A stretch of DNA of 64,000 bases, from contig JADKJB010000007.1 in assembly GCA_016722525.1 (NCBI GenBank), positions 124,001-188,000 on the forward strand. Reading direction: 5' to 3'. A program made the translations under genes and the position numbers. The notes under the pieces are model-generated. The model was not told the DNA's origin. It saw only the letters and a list, made by a program, of their open reading frames with translations, and made no database searches. This DNA comes from Bacteroidota bacterium. GTDB taxonomy: Bacteria > Bacteroidota > Bacteroidia > AKYH767-A > OLB10. Positions 32,801 through 43,770 of the stretch are shown here, in pieces; the first letter of the stretch is position 1; every line of letters begins with the position of its first letter.

Positions 32801-35800
32801 ATGGAAATCTGAAAAGTAGAGTGGCTTAAATCTTCAATATTTACCACATCTAAAATAGCTTTGCATACGTTTTCCGAATTTAAATCTGGACATTTATGAA
32901 TATTTCTACCCAATAATTGTAAGGAAGTTGAATCAAACTCCAAATGAGTAATAGTGGAATAGCCCAAACTAATTCTTCCAAGTTTTTCTAGCCAATGTAA
33001 CGCTATTCTAAACTTATTATCAACATCTTCCCTAATTAAACCCATTTCTGTGGAATAGACATTTAAAGGAACAGCAACCGGAATTTCAATACTTTGAGCT
33101 AATGGTTTAAACTTTTTTACATAATTTTCAAGCACAACTTTAATATCCTTTATTTCGTTCCAGGAAATTCTGCTTTGGTGGAGTTGATCCTTTAGCCTTG
33201 CAAAATCATTTCCAGATGTGAGACAAAGCGTTCTAATAGGATTATTTGAATTGTTAAAACCCGCCTTTAATCGTTGTTCCTCATTTCTCCCAGCCCGGCC
33301 AACTTCTTGCAAGAAATCCTCGAAAGTACTGGGTGGAGAAAAATGAGCTACAAAATGAATATTGGGAATATCCATTCCCATGCCAAATGCTTTAGTTGAA
33401 AATAATAATACAATATCTCCCCTTTTAAACTTATCGTATGTTTCCTTTCTATCCTCTGTATCCATTCCTGCATGGAATACACCCACCTTCTCAGAAAAGT
33501 CACAATCATTGCCGAAAACTTGGTTGAGTACAGCTCTCATTTCTAAGAAGCATTCCTCAGCCTTTTTCTACTTTTCACAAAAATAATAGCTCTACTGTTT
33601 ACAGAATCTATATTTCCACCTTTCAAATAATTTGCAATTTCAATGAGTCGTTCTTCCTCTACAAAATTATGCATGAAATCCATGTTAATATGATCTCTAA
33701 CTGGGTTATAAATCTTCTCTGACCCTTTAACTGACACAATACCTGGCATCAAACTGCCTATTTCTTCAAAAACTTGCTCTGAAATTGTTCTGAGAATAGT
33801 AATTTTCTCATTTGAAATTTTGTCGAAAAATTTGCAATTTTACTAGCTGCATTAAGATAATCAGGTCTAAATTCCTGGCCCCATTGTGAAATACAATGTG
33901 CCTCATCAAATAATACATACTCAAACCATTATCTGCAACCAATCGGGCAAGAAGGCAATTCTCAAAGCGCGTGATCTGAAACGTTCTGGGGTAATATATA
34001 ATAAAGAAATCTCCCACCAGATATCCGCTGGTAAATATCCCGAATTTCCACTTGGGATTTATCACCACTCAGAAAATCCACATTACTGTAAAATCCCTTG
34101 GCCCAAAGTGCATTTACTTGGTCCTCATCAAAGCTTTAAGTGGGCATATTACAACCGATAATCTCCCGGTAAATCCTGAACGAAATAAGGCTGGACCTGG
34201 AAATAATAATGATTTCCCCGAACCTGTTGGTAATGATATCAATAAATCCTTTTCCCTTGGTAAAATATCATCCAAACACGGGTGCTGGTAATCATGCCAT
34301 GTGTATGGATATTACCCTGTCTGGCATCAAAAAAACATACCGTTATTATTTCTTTAGCCTCATTTTTATCGAAAACAACTTTTCTATCCAATTCTTTCGA
34401 TTGAAAATAATCGCCTGCTAACTGTAGGTCACTAGCGTATTCTTCATTAGTATGCCACATTTGGAGTTCAATGAGATTCATACCTAAACTTTTCTCGATG
34501 CCATAAAAATCTGCCAATCGAGAATCGAAAAGAAATAATCGAGAATCACCATTGTTATCCATTAACAGACTACAATAATAATCTACTAACGGTTTATGGA
34601 GTTTAAGCAATGAAAATAAATCAACTTCGCTTGCAATTCCATCAAACTTTTCCAGTATATCACATTCCTTTTGTTCTTCGTTAAATGCATTGAAAGGGCT
34701 AACTTTACCCTTTAACATTTGCGATTTTTCTTTCAATAAAAAACTGTCCCATATTAAATCAACAGGTCCTAAATAGTTGCTTGAAATAATTTTATGTAAT
34801 GTTGTGATGGTTCCTATTATGATCTTCTTGGATGATCTATGTTGATGCAATAATTCCAATTGCCTCGATAATGATGAATTTGTATCGGGTATAAAGTAGC
34901 CTTTTTACGTCCGAGTGCAGAAATATTTTGATTTCCAAATCATCATTAATTATCAGTATTTTGGGATTTCTTTCACCAATTTCTTCAATCATTTTAAATT
35001 GATATACCCAATATTTCTTCCTATATAGTGATTCTGGATTAATTCGCTGCTGTTCTGATAAATTTTCTTTTCTCCGAATATCTGGTTTAACAATAAAAGC
35101 ATTAGATTTAAAAATATTTTCTGTACTCCACTTAAGAAACTGAATACTTTCTACTTTCAATTCATTAATCCAATTATCCAAATTATGATTACACCAAATT
35201 TTAAATTTTCCTTATTATATTTTTCCAACCAAATATTCTGCAAATATTTAGGAAAATCATTTACCCCAAGTAATTTACATTGAGTTTTACTAAGTGGAAT
35301 ATAACTTTTCCCTCCAGACAACTGTAACCAAATTGGTTCATTCTTAAGCTTATCAAATATTTCAACGAAATCCAAGTCTTGTCCTAATTGTGTTTTATTT
35401 GTGATATTGTATAATTCATTCCCGATGATTATTAGCGAAAACTCTTTCCCAATCCTAATATATTCTTCTACTATTTCTAAATCACTAGGTTTGATGCATA
35501 TAACATCATGATTTACGGCATCATTATCATAATCCGCTGAAATGGTGCCCAATAATTCTGGAGGAACTTGCAATTTTAATGCAATAGGGAGATTATGAAA
35601 ATAAGGTGATATACCCTCTGTAAATGCACATTTCCACAAACCTAAGTAGCGTGTTTTTTAATATTATGTTGTTTTCTAAGGCAACTTCAACTCCTTTCTT
35701 TGAAAGTCTCATTTTTTCTCCATATTTTCTGAATGAAAATATACTTCGAAATGAGATGATAACTGCTCCCATAAAAATTCCGGAGCAAGGATTATCTTCA

Positions 35801-36450
35801 ATCCACTTTTCTAATTTCTAATTTTAATTGATTGAATGTATCAACTGGTATTGCTTGATTCTTGGGATTGGGTCGAAAAAATCAGATTCATTTTCATTAA
35901 AATATGGAAATGATAAGCGTGCCCAATTATTATTTAATTTAATTTGATCAATAATATTTTTACCTTTTAAAGGTAATACTTCCATTAACAAACCAAAATC
36001 CAAATCGGTAGTAATTATCCGAGCAAGTTGATTTTAAATAGCTCGAAGACAAGGGTCGAGTCGTCAACCGCATTGTGTTTTGCTTTCAGTCCATAACTAA
36101 ATCGAAAAGGATTTAATAACATCTCTACTTCAAATGTATCCCAAATAAATTCATTTGAAGGACAAGCTCCATATTTTGACAAAATTTTTAAATCGAATTC
36201 CTTTATATTGTGTCCAATAACTAATGCACCAGAATTTATCAATTGGATGAGTTCGGTAATTCCTTCTGAAAAAAATTTAAAATCCTCATTTTGTCTCTTG
36301 CTTAATGTAGAATTCCAAGCAAATTCACTAATTTTTTTCTCCATCCGCTTCTAAATCGAAACTTACAAAGTCAATCTTCGAAAATTCTAAATCTAATAAC
36401 CTTGAAATATAATTCAGCTTGAAAGAATCTAATTCGGGAAAATCATCCAT
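29813..36450 (-). CDS. Very large DnaQ-exonuclease / RecQ helicase / UvrD helicase fusion (frame breaks)
   Basis: About 2200 residues read from ATG 36450, in at least ten frame segments. Residues about 25-140: DEDDh exonuclease (FDLEADGEKISEFAW, VIGHNIKEFDLKIL, HNAVDDSTLVFELF). Residues about 150-730: helical region without a recognised domain. About 740-1060: RecQ helicase (LLISLPTGSGKSLLF near 34215; DEAHCISQWG near 33890; GVFHAGMDTEDRKETYDKFK; GMGMDIPNIHFVAHFSPP; QEVGRAGR). About 1400 onward: SDLLFVLSVLGYCKNGGLLP and a linker EDDPLLAKWRGDAI. About 1590-2050: UvrD helicase (VIAGPGSGKTHTL, LVDEFQD, GDPNQSIYGYD, QVKGLEFDCVL, AYVAYTRAR). A C-terminal extension ends at 29813. The start overlaps the previous gene (ATGGATGA), showing an operon. 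Two motors and a nuclease in one chain suggest DNA processing against invading DNA or in repair. Confidence 0.7.
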
Positions 36451-36894
36451 ATACCTTAAGCGCTTGAGCTTGGGGTAGAGTTTCAATAAATTCTGATTTA
36501 TCTTGATCTGCTCCCAAAGAATAAATATGTTCTGTAATGCGTTCGTTTGCCATGATTGGCAATATTCCTTCTTGAAACAACTTTATATAAAATTCATTTT
36601 TATCTAATTTAAAATTGCTTGCTGTGAAATAAACTTCTGGATAAACTTGCTTGAATTGTTTTAGGAAGGTAATTAATAAAATTAAATCATCAAAACTATC
36701 TACATTAAAACCATCATTTATTAAGCTTTTATATGCAGCTTCAATATATTCGCTTACACCCCAAATTTTATGCAACTTAATTATTGTATTTGCAAAGATC
36801 TCCAATGTAATGATGGAATAATCTCTTTGTTCCAAATATTTTCTTCTTCGTTGGATTTAGGTTTAGGTAGTTTATTTATTTCCCTTGAGCCCAT
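36443..36894 (-). CDS. Hypothetical protein coupled to the exonuclease-RecQ-UvrD gene (frame break)
   Basis: ATG at 36894 (MGSREINKLPKPKSNEEENI); a frame change near 36845 joins it to the frame DYSIITLEIFANTIIKLHKI, open to 36443. About 150 residues, mostly helical, for example KSLINDGFNVDSFDDLILLI. No family recognised. Its stop overlaps the start of the large helicase gene by 8 bases, and it starts 10 bases after the gene ending at 36905, so it is part of a tight four-gene unit and probably a partner of the helicase protein. Confidence 0.6.
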
Positions 36895-36904
36895 AGTACA
36901 AAGC

Positions 36905-37387
36905 TTATTTTATTGAAAGTTCTTTTCTTCTTTCAATTATTGAATATAAATTGGGGAAATTTGTGATGTTTCTTATTTCTTCACTAATCTGCGGTATAGT
37001 TTTCCTTTCAATAGAAGCTTCAATTTCTTGCTGGATTAAGTCCATTTTTACTACTTCCATAATGGGCTTCAAAATTTGGAAAAGAAGTTCTATAGCAGCT
37101 TTGTTTTGTTTTAAATTGGACAATAGTCTATTCAGGATTTTATTTCCAAAATAAATCAAATCCTGTTTAGATATTGGCTCTATTGTTGCTTTATGGACCT
37201 TCCAACTTATTTCACCAAAAGATGCATAAATATTAGCAAAGCCAGGCTGGAGTTTATCTGTTAATCTTATTTCATTTGTAAAATAACTGTCCATGAGGAT
37301 AAATGCAAACGTATCTGACGAATTTTCCACATTAAAAATAAAAACAGGAATTTTATTGGTAAACCGAAATTGCTTCGACTCTCTCAT
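36905..37387 (-). CDS. Hypothetical protein in the CSD/RecQ operon
   Basis: 160 residues open from ATG 37387. N-terminal part is beta-rich (FRFTNKIPVFIFNVENSSDT, SYFTNEIRLTDKL), C-terminal part helical (LIQQEIEASIERKTIPQISE). No recognised family. It overlaps the preceding cold-shock-domain ORF by 35 bases in another frame; because both are short, they may be one gene with a frame change near 37370, with the CSD as its N-terminal domain. It precedes the next small gene by 10 bases. Confidence 0.6.
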   Translation of the reverse strand: MRESKQFRFTNKIPVFIFNVENSSDTFAFILMDSYFTNEIRLTDKLQPGFANIYASFGEISWKVHKATIEPISKQDLIYFGNKILNRLLSNLKQNKAAIELLFQILKPIMEVVKMDLIQQEIEASIERKTIPQISEEIRNITNFPNLYSIIERRKELSIK

Positions 37388-37610
37388 TACTTATATTTGA
37401 ATTGTTGATGTCAAAAACAACAACTTCCATTTCATGCACCATTGGGTCTTCCAAATTTGCCCGTAATACAAAATATTCCTTTTTATCATTCAAGCAATAT
37501 ATGTAACCATATCCTTTGACGCTATTGAATGATTTTATTTTACCAACCTTTTTCAAATCTTTCCCTCCATTATCAGAGTTTAAATAATTTTCATGTATTG
37601 CATTTTTCAT
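37353..37610 (-). CDS. Cold-shock-domain-like protein, possibly N-terminal part of the next gene
   Basis: Residues 21-85 match the cold-shock domain fold: KVGKIKSFNSVKGYGYIYCL, then EYFVLRANLED (the FVH-type second RNA-binding motif is changed to FVL), then VVVFDINNSNISNERVEAIS. CSDs bind single-stranded nucleic acid. The ATG at 37610 is the only good start. It heads the unit that leads to the exonuclease-RecQ-UvrD protein, suggesting a single-strand-binding or RNA-sensing element. Overlap with the next gene suggests a fusion in the true sequence. Confidence 0.6.
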   Translation of the reverse strand: MKNAIHENYLNSDNGGKDLKKVGKIKSFNSVKGYGYIYCLNDKKEYFVLRANLEDPMVHEMEVVVFDINNSNISNERVEAISVYQ

Positions 37611-37716
37611 ATTCTACAATGTTGAATAAATACTTTTTAAATTAAATTAATAAAATCTTCGCCATGAATGGAAAAAATAAATAGGTATTAAAATTAAGTC
37701 GAACTTCTGTTTGCCT

Positions 37717-38035
37717 TCAAAGGCGAGTTATATAAGTAGGAAGCTCAAATGCAATATGGATAAAGTTAGTAGAATCATGCCAGTAGGCAAATTGTAAGTT
37801 TGCATTTACAATTCTGAATTCTTCTGAGATTCTGAGTTCAAAAATGTTTTTGGAGTTTTGAATATTAATACAATAATCAACGTTCTTTGAGGTTTGGCCA
37901 TCAGGTCCATAAAAATTAAACAGGCAATTTAATGCCTCCCTAAATTTCCATATTTTAGCTTAAAAAATGTTTTGAAATGTAGATCTGGTTCTAATATTCT
38001 AGAAAGACCAACAATGATAATTGTGCTTTTATCGT
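37717..38035 (-). pseudogene. Broken hypothetical coding stretch
   Basis: Between the nuclease-like gene and the CSD gene, two frames look coding: DKSTIIIVGLSRILEPDLHF then KTFFKLKYGNLGRH (about 37923-38030), and REALNCLFNFYGPDGQTSKN with ISEEFRIVNANLQFAYWHD and a stop at 37717. Together about 105 residues with no clear start. No family recognised. The rest of 37611-38152 shows nothing. Confidence 0.35.
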
Positions 38036-38152
38036 TAATCTGATAATTTTAAACCGCTAATTATCAATTAAATACCTTAAATCGTACTCGATAAATGATT
38101 ATATTAACTCTCTTTAAGATTATGAAACTCCTCCAGTGTCATTATTATACTT

Positions 38153-38635
38153 CTACTCCACAAAATCAATTTTATTAAGTTGATGCCTCTCCATACAATC
38201 CGATTCATTATGTTCGGTGATACTTGTTTCATTTTGAAATTTTAAATACCATAGTATTTTTGCTGTGAACCCATATCCGTGGGCTCCTGACCTGATTTTG
38301 CCTCCCAATTAAATGCAATTTTTCAAGGTTTCTTGATTCGATGATATAACAGGTCGGATTCTCCATTTGGTTGAATCTTTCCTAGTTCATCTTTCGATGT
38401 TTTTAAATCAATAAACAACATAATGATTTGGTCTGGGTTCAATGTTTAAATATTGAAACGATCCAGCAAAATTCATTTGCTTTTTATCAAATGTGATTAG
38501 GTTTTTGTTATTGTTGTTCAGCGTGATGTCGATACCTTTGGTATTACCAAAAGTAATGTATGCTTCATAACCCAATCGATGCAATTGGCTGAAAAACCAA
38601 AATTCTCCTGCCATCCCTGTTTGTTCTTTTGCCAT
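38153..38635 (-). CDS. Nuclease-like protein, possible PD-(D/E)XK fold (frame breaks)
   Basis: ATG at 38635 gives MAKEQTGMAGEFWFFSQLHR, then LGYEAYITFGNTKGIDI, then LITFDKKQMNFAGSFQYLNI. The order GExxxxxxLxxxG, KGIDI, and a K-containing strand resembles restriction-nuclease-like folds, where E, D and ExK would be catalytic; here the last reads FDKK, so activity is uncertain. After 38408 other frames continue (KTSKDELGKIQPNGESDLLY and WEAKSGAHGYGFTAKILWYL) to the stop at 38153. The gene follows the PD-(D/E)XK gene after 48 bases. Confidence 0.5.
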
Positions 38636-38683
38636 AATCCGTATTGAAATATTTAATTTAGTATGTAACCAATAAACTACTGC

Positions 38684-39231
38684 CTACTTTATATCGGGCA
38701 TGAAAATATTTGTCTTATATATGTTGTCGCTTCCTTCAACAAGTTTCCATTGTATATTTGGTGAATCTGGTTTGACTTTATAATTAAAATTTAACCAGCA
38801 TCCATATTGTAAACTACTCTTAAACTTATTTAATCGCTTAATCTTATCTAAGTCCCAGACATTATCATCATCAAAATCGCTTTCGATTTTAATTTCACAT
38901 ACCCAAAGTGTTGGCCAATTGACATACTTATCTTCATCAGGGAGGTGAACTAGGTCTGAAATGTCGTCCCAGATAGCTATATCAGGGTGACAGGCGAATC
39001 TTCGATACCAAACCGGTATGACAAATGAGGTTCCGGGGAAACGCGTGACCAATTTTGTTTATTATGATATTGCTTTGGAATATTTATTTTGTAATTAGCC
39101 TTTATCGTGTCTTGACCGATAAGTTGATATACGGTCTTTAACCGTTGTATTAATTCCGATTGAATGCTAAATTCATTCTCCCATTTATAGTTTTGTTCAT
39201 TCCTTGATAAACCGCTCGGTTTATTTCCCAA
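38684..39231 (-). CDS. PD-(D/E)XK nuclease-like protein (frame break)
   Basis: The N-terminal frame from TTG 39231 (NEFSIQSELIQRLKTVYQLI) changes near 39000-39030 to a frame open to 38684. It carries HPDIAIWDDISDL followed about 25 residues later by PTLWVCEIK, a good match to the PD...(D/E)xK metal-binding nuclease signature, then DNVWDLDKIKRLNKF. About 170 residues. No named family recognised. Surrounded by other nuclease and restriction-like genes in the same orientation, so a role in DNA restriction is likely (inference). Confidence 0.55.
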
Positions 39232-39459
39232 CCAATTACTTTTGGATAAGCTCCTGTAAAAATAATTTAATTTTAAACCTATTTTGAATTACTTGTAAAT
39301 TTATATAATGGTACAACCACCCTTAAATAACCTAATTCTCGACCATTCCATGCCATAAGAATGCAATGTCTCACTCCAAAAACTCTTTATTTGAACGAGA
39401 TTTTGTTTATTGACGATAAATTTAATTCTCTTTATGTTTTTCCTCCTAGAAATAAATTT

Positions 39460-41774
39460 TCAATTGTTTTTTTCTATTTTCTTAATCCATTTGTCTCTAT
39501 CTTCTACTCTAATTGCAATTCGAACTGAATTTGCACGCGGCATAAATATGGCGAAGTTCTGAATGACATCGTTTTGCAAAATTCCAACGTACTTGCGTTT
39601 GTAATTAAAATCTAAATTAGAATCAATGCTTTTTAATATACTAAAACAACCATCCAATATTTCCAAAAAGCCATCGATCCCCTTCGTTTGCCAAAAGGCG
39701 CGATCTAATTGCTCATCGTTCGATCGATTGAATCGAGTTCGAAAAATTTAATTAATAATCCTTTTGTAAATCCCAATTTTTATTAGTAGCTCTTTAAGTT
39801 TCCTGAATTTTTGTATTATTATCCATGTTTGCTTCAATATATAAATTGGAATTTAGTTGAACGGGGTTCTTAATCGGCTTTGGTCGTTGTGATTCCTAGC
39901 AGTGTGTTTATATCGTCCTATAAACAGCGCTGATTATCATTTAATACCAAATTATGACATGGTAGTACATTTATAACTTCACTCGTCTCCACTTTTCATA
40001 CGGAAAATGAAATAATCAAGCTTTTAAATTTAGGTTCCGGTGCGTTATAGATGGTAAAAATCCTCATCGGTTTCGAACTCATCATCAATATCGACTTCCG
40101 GATAACGCCAAATTGAGAAAAATCTGTCGCGAATCAATTCTAATCTCTCCTTCATTTTCACGATATCCCATCTATCGGAATCACACAAAAATTTATTTAA
40201 CCATAAACGACTATAGATATAACCCTGTTCCTTATGATCAATGTTAAGCGTTTTCTTCTCAAAAGATCGTTACCCAAACTACCATTATTACCGGATGAAG
40301 TCAAGTTGGCTGTGGTGTTCGAATACTTTCCTGGAACTGATAATAATTTCTGGACTTATATCCGCTTTCCAGTTTTGATTAGGTGTTTGTGGAAAATATG
40401 TTCAACCGTGATGTCCAAGTTATTTAATGAAACATATTCCCGATTATTATAATTTTCCAGGAGTTCTAGAAAAATATAACCTGTTCTTTGCCTTTATATT
40501 ATAAACATCCGATGGGCTAGCTCTGTTTCAATTCTTTATCATCCGAAAACGATGTGCTCCGTTGCTTGATTAATGTTCTCATTGATCCCAAATATTTTTC
40601 ATGATCAACATCATTGTACAAATACATAAAACCTTACCCAATGCATTTGTTGGTAATCCTGTTATAAATCTACGCTTAAACATAAGATTGAATCAACTTC
40701 AGAATATCCAGAAAATCTCTTTGAAGTATTTGATTCTGAATCATGGTAAACAGGCATTAAAAAGGATAAGCCACATTTACTTCCAATTGATTTATATAAT
40801 GCAACTCCTTACTAATTTCCGGATCACTTTCTTGTGAAGGATTATTGATTTCTAAATGATACGAAAATTCCTTAAGTTCATTCAGTGTCTCGCTGTAAAA
40901 TACTGAATTTCTATCAGAATATCGGTTCTTAAACTCCTCATATACCTTACTCTTTACCGGGATTCTTTTAATCTTTGCAGTGAGGTAATCCCTTATAAAA
41001 TCAGAAACCCTGGTCTCATTTAATTCATAATCTTTTGCGTTGTTTTCGATTATTTCCCAGAATTCACTGAAAATTCGTTGCTGTTGATCCGGTTTAAGAT
41101 CCATCAAAATATAATTCCTGATTAAATCTGCCTGCGATAACTCTAATCCGGTAGAGTTAAGACTTTCAAAGATTCTTTGAGGATCATCCTTATCGCGCTC
41201 AAAGTGAAATGTCGACAATAAAAGTCGGTTGATCCCATTCATTATTAGTTTCAAAATTATCTAATGAAATCTTATCATAAAAAAATTGAAGTTTCAACTA
41301 CATGGGAATATTCAGTAAAACGTGACGGATCATTTTCTGTTAACAAAAACCGAAATGCCTTTGCATTAACATCACTTTGCTTTAATTTGAGCTTACTGCC
41401 CTCTTCTTTAACAAATTTGTTTTGTATGTAAGTCTCATTAATCTCGTTAGCCTTTTCAACCAAGTTATTGTTAAGTGCAAATTTATAAAGGGCCAAATAA
41501 AGTAAGGTAAATGTAGTAAGCCGCTGTTGTCCATCAATCACTACCAATTGCTTCACTTCTGAAGTAGTATAAACTCCCTCATGAATGAATACAATACTTC
41601 CAATGAAATGAGTTGAATTATTCTTTATTCCAATACTCAATATATCACCAAATAATTGCCTGCACTCGATTCCGTCCAGTCATAATTCCGTTGGTAACGG
41701 GAATGACAAAATTGAGTTTCTGTTTTTGCGATAAAAATGTGTTTAAGGGGGTTTCGACGCTTACATAAATTCAT
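39460..41774 (-). CDS. GmrSD-like DUF262-DUF1524 restriction protein (many frame breaks)
   Basis: Start near 41774, with the early part in broken frames (VSVETPLNTFLSQKQKLNFV, YDWTESECRQLFGD-like). The DUF262 signature QLVVIDGQQRLTTFTLLYLA is at about 41540, and FESLNSTGLELSQADLIRNY at about 41150. The DUF1524 HNH-like part follows in broken frames: YNDVDHEKYLGSMRTLIKQR, TVEHIFPQTPNQNWKADI, SSGNNGSLGND, YIYSRLWLNKFLCDSDRWDI. A C-terminal piece, open 39666-39460 (KYVGILQNDVIQNFAIFMPR), may be an attached DUF5655-like domain or a separate gene. GmrSD proteins are NTP-dependent nucleases that cut modified phage DNA. At least eight frame changes; possibly a real pseudogene. Confidence 0.65.
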
Positions 41775-41939
41775 ATTGATTATTAATCTTAAAGCCTATT
41801 AATCCAAATTGAGTGAATCTTAAAAACTTTCACTAGTCACAATATTAATGTGTAGTCTATCATATTTCTTTCCATTTGTAATCTACTTCATATTGCTTCC
41901 TGTCAAATACATTATACAGAATTCTATTTAGGAAATGTA

Positions 41940-42369
41940 GCATTATTATACGCACTAAATGCTTCAATTCTTATAAATGCAGTGTCTTCCATTTGTGGCA
42001 TTGTGGTTAAGTTCAATTCACTAATTTTCTTTCTTACATGAATTAGCCATTTACATAATATTCGGTTGTATAATATAACATAAATTTAAGACGCTCATCG
42101 AGCTTAAGTAACTGCTTTCATGTATATCTGGAGAATTTTCCAAATATTTTAGATTAAGCGATGCTGTTAACACATATATCTGCTGGTGCACATACGCTCA
42201 ATTGTCCAGTAAATTCCCATTGCTTTTGTAAATAAGAAATCAATTTGTTAAAATCAAAGTCGATCGAATCTTCTTCAATACAGATAGTAAATTCAACGTA
42301 GCATTTGATTGTTCAGAAGATTTGTTGCATCATCATTTCTTTATCCCGTTGCAAATTATTTCCAGTCAT
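41940..42369 (-). pseudogene. Broken hypothetical gene upstream of the DUF262 gene
   Basis: ATG at 42369 gives MTGNNLQRDKEMMMQQIF and a stop; in other frames the sequence continues YVEFTICIEEDSIDFDFNKL, ISYLQKQWEFTGQLSVCAPA, YTTEYYVNGLFMHVRKKI and TAFIRIEAFSAYNNATF. These stretches look coding (amphipathic, biased third positions) but no long frame exists and I recognise no family. Confidence 0.3.
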
Positions 42370-43770
42370 TGTTGCTTGTTAGTAGAAATATTTTTGCTTT
42401 GTTTTAAAGGTTAATGCCGGATGGAACTATGCTACCAATTCAATCCGCCAAGTTAGCAATCTTGATTTTTGACCGAAATCAGATTCAGGTGGTTTGTTGT
42501 CTTAATTGCTTATGAATGATTCCTGGTTCTTTCCTGAGTCTAAATTTTCAACATATTCTCCATCATGCTAATTTTGTAATATAATTTCAAGTCATTTGTG
42601 TTCTGTTACTTCGTAATTTTTATCGGAAACCACTTTTCTCATTTAGCACACATTTAATTGGTAAGCATTTGTAATATGTTTTCTTTTTAATTACAATGAA
42701 TACAGATCCGAAAGTGATCAAAGGGATTATTAATAAGTTAAATAAGCGTATTTATCTAATACATATACTAAAAATAAACCTGCTAATGAGGAAATAATTC
42801 CCAAGGGATTACAAATCTTTTGTAATATTTTTCTTCGTCTTCAGCTTTACAACATTCCTCAAATATCCCAAAATAAATATAATAACATAAATGCCATGAA
42901 ACAAATCAATATTCTAAAGTATTTGGGATTGACCCTTTATCTAACTCAAAGTGTAATACGGCCAAACAACGAAAGCAAAATATAAGTCTATTAAAAAACC
43001 ATAATTTATAATAATTGGTGAACTTTGTTAATAGTAATCACATTAATAAAAATACGACGATAATCGTTGCGAAAAATATTACAACAAGTACCCGATTTAT
43101 TGAAGTAATTCGAAATTTACTATGCTATCAAATATCAATATTATTTGAGGAATAAACTTTGGACGATCAAATATATAAATGATCCTAAAAAGCAGGATAA
43201 ACCTGATTGAGCATAAATATTTTTAAATTGTTACCACCAAACTTTCCCTTATTTGTTCAATCATAAAACTGTTCTTTCGATTTAACTAGCAAGTATAATG
43301 ATTAAAATTCAGTAACATAATTTTCTTTACGCAGAACATTTTTGTTTCGACTTTATTATGTATTTTGCCAATTGACAGAGTTATAAATTCATTTGTAATA
43401 TTTTGTGGTTTAGTGCTCTCAAGAAAATTTCATCTCTGGAATGCCATGATTTTCAGATAAACATTTAAAGTAATTTTCTGTTTCGTAATTGGTTTTGACA
43501 ATTTTCTTGTTAATTATTTGATTATCAAATCCTGTTAAGTTGTGAATTCTTTGTTAATTTCCATTTCATTCATAAGCGCTTGGTTGTTGATATTACTATT
43601 TATAGCACTTATAACTGATCCAACAACAATGATTGCTATATCCTTTACAACTTGGATTACATTAAGTAATTCTCGGTTTCTATTAATATCACTCTCCTTT
43701 TAAATTGCTGTTTTGCAATATCTTCTTTTGAATTTCACTTCTATTATTAATTCCTCATCCAATACTGCAT
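42370..43770. other. 1.4-kb stretch without an intact gene
   Basis: Very AT-rich. Minus-strand fragments such as NYFLISRFIFSICIR and LNLLIIPLITFGSVFIVI-like segments (about 42680-42800) suggest a membrane protein relic, and a short end near 43720 reads LDEELIIEVKFKRRYC. No frame exceeds 60 codons and no family, repeat or RNA gene is recognised. This is the longest apparently empty stretch of the window. Confidence 0.5.

Noticed and set aside
33886..34421. Plus-strand frames opposite the RecQ motif I and DEAH region
   Set aside because: Shadows of the helicase gene: the minus strand carries LPTGSGKS and DEAHCISQWG at these positions.
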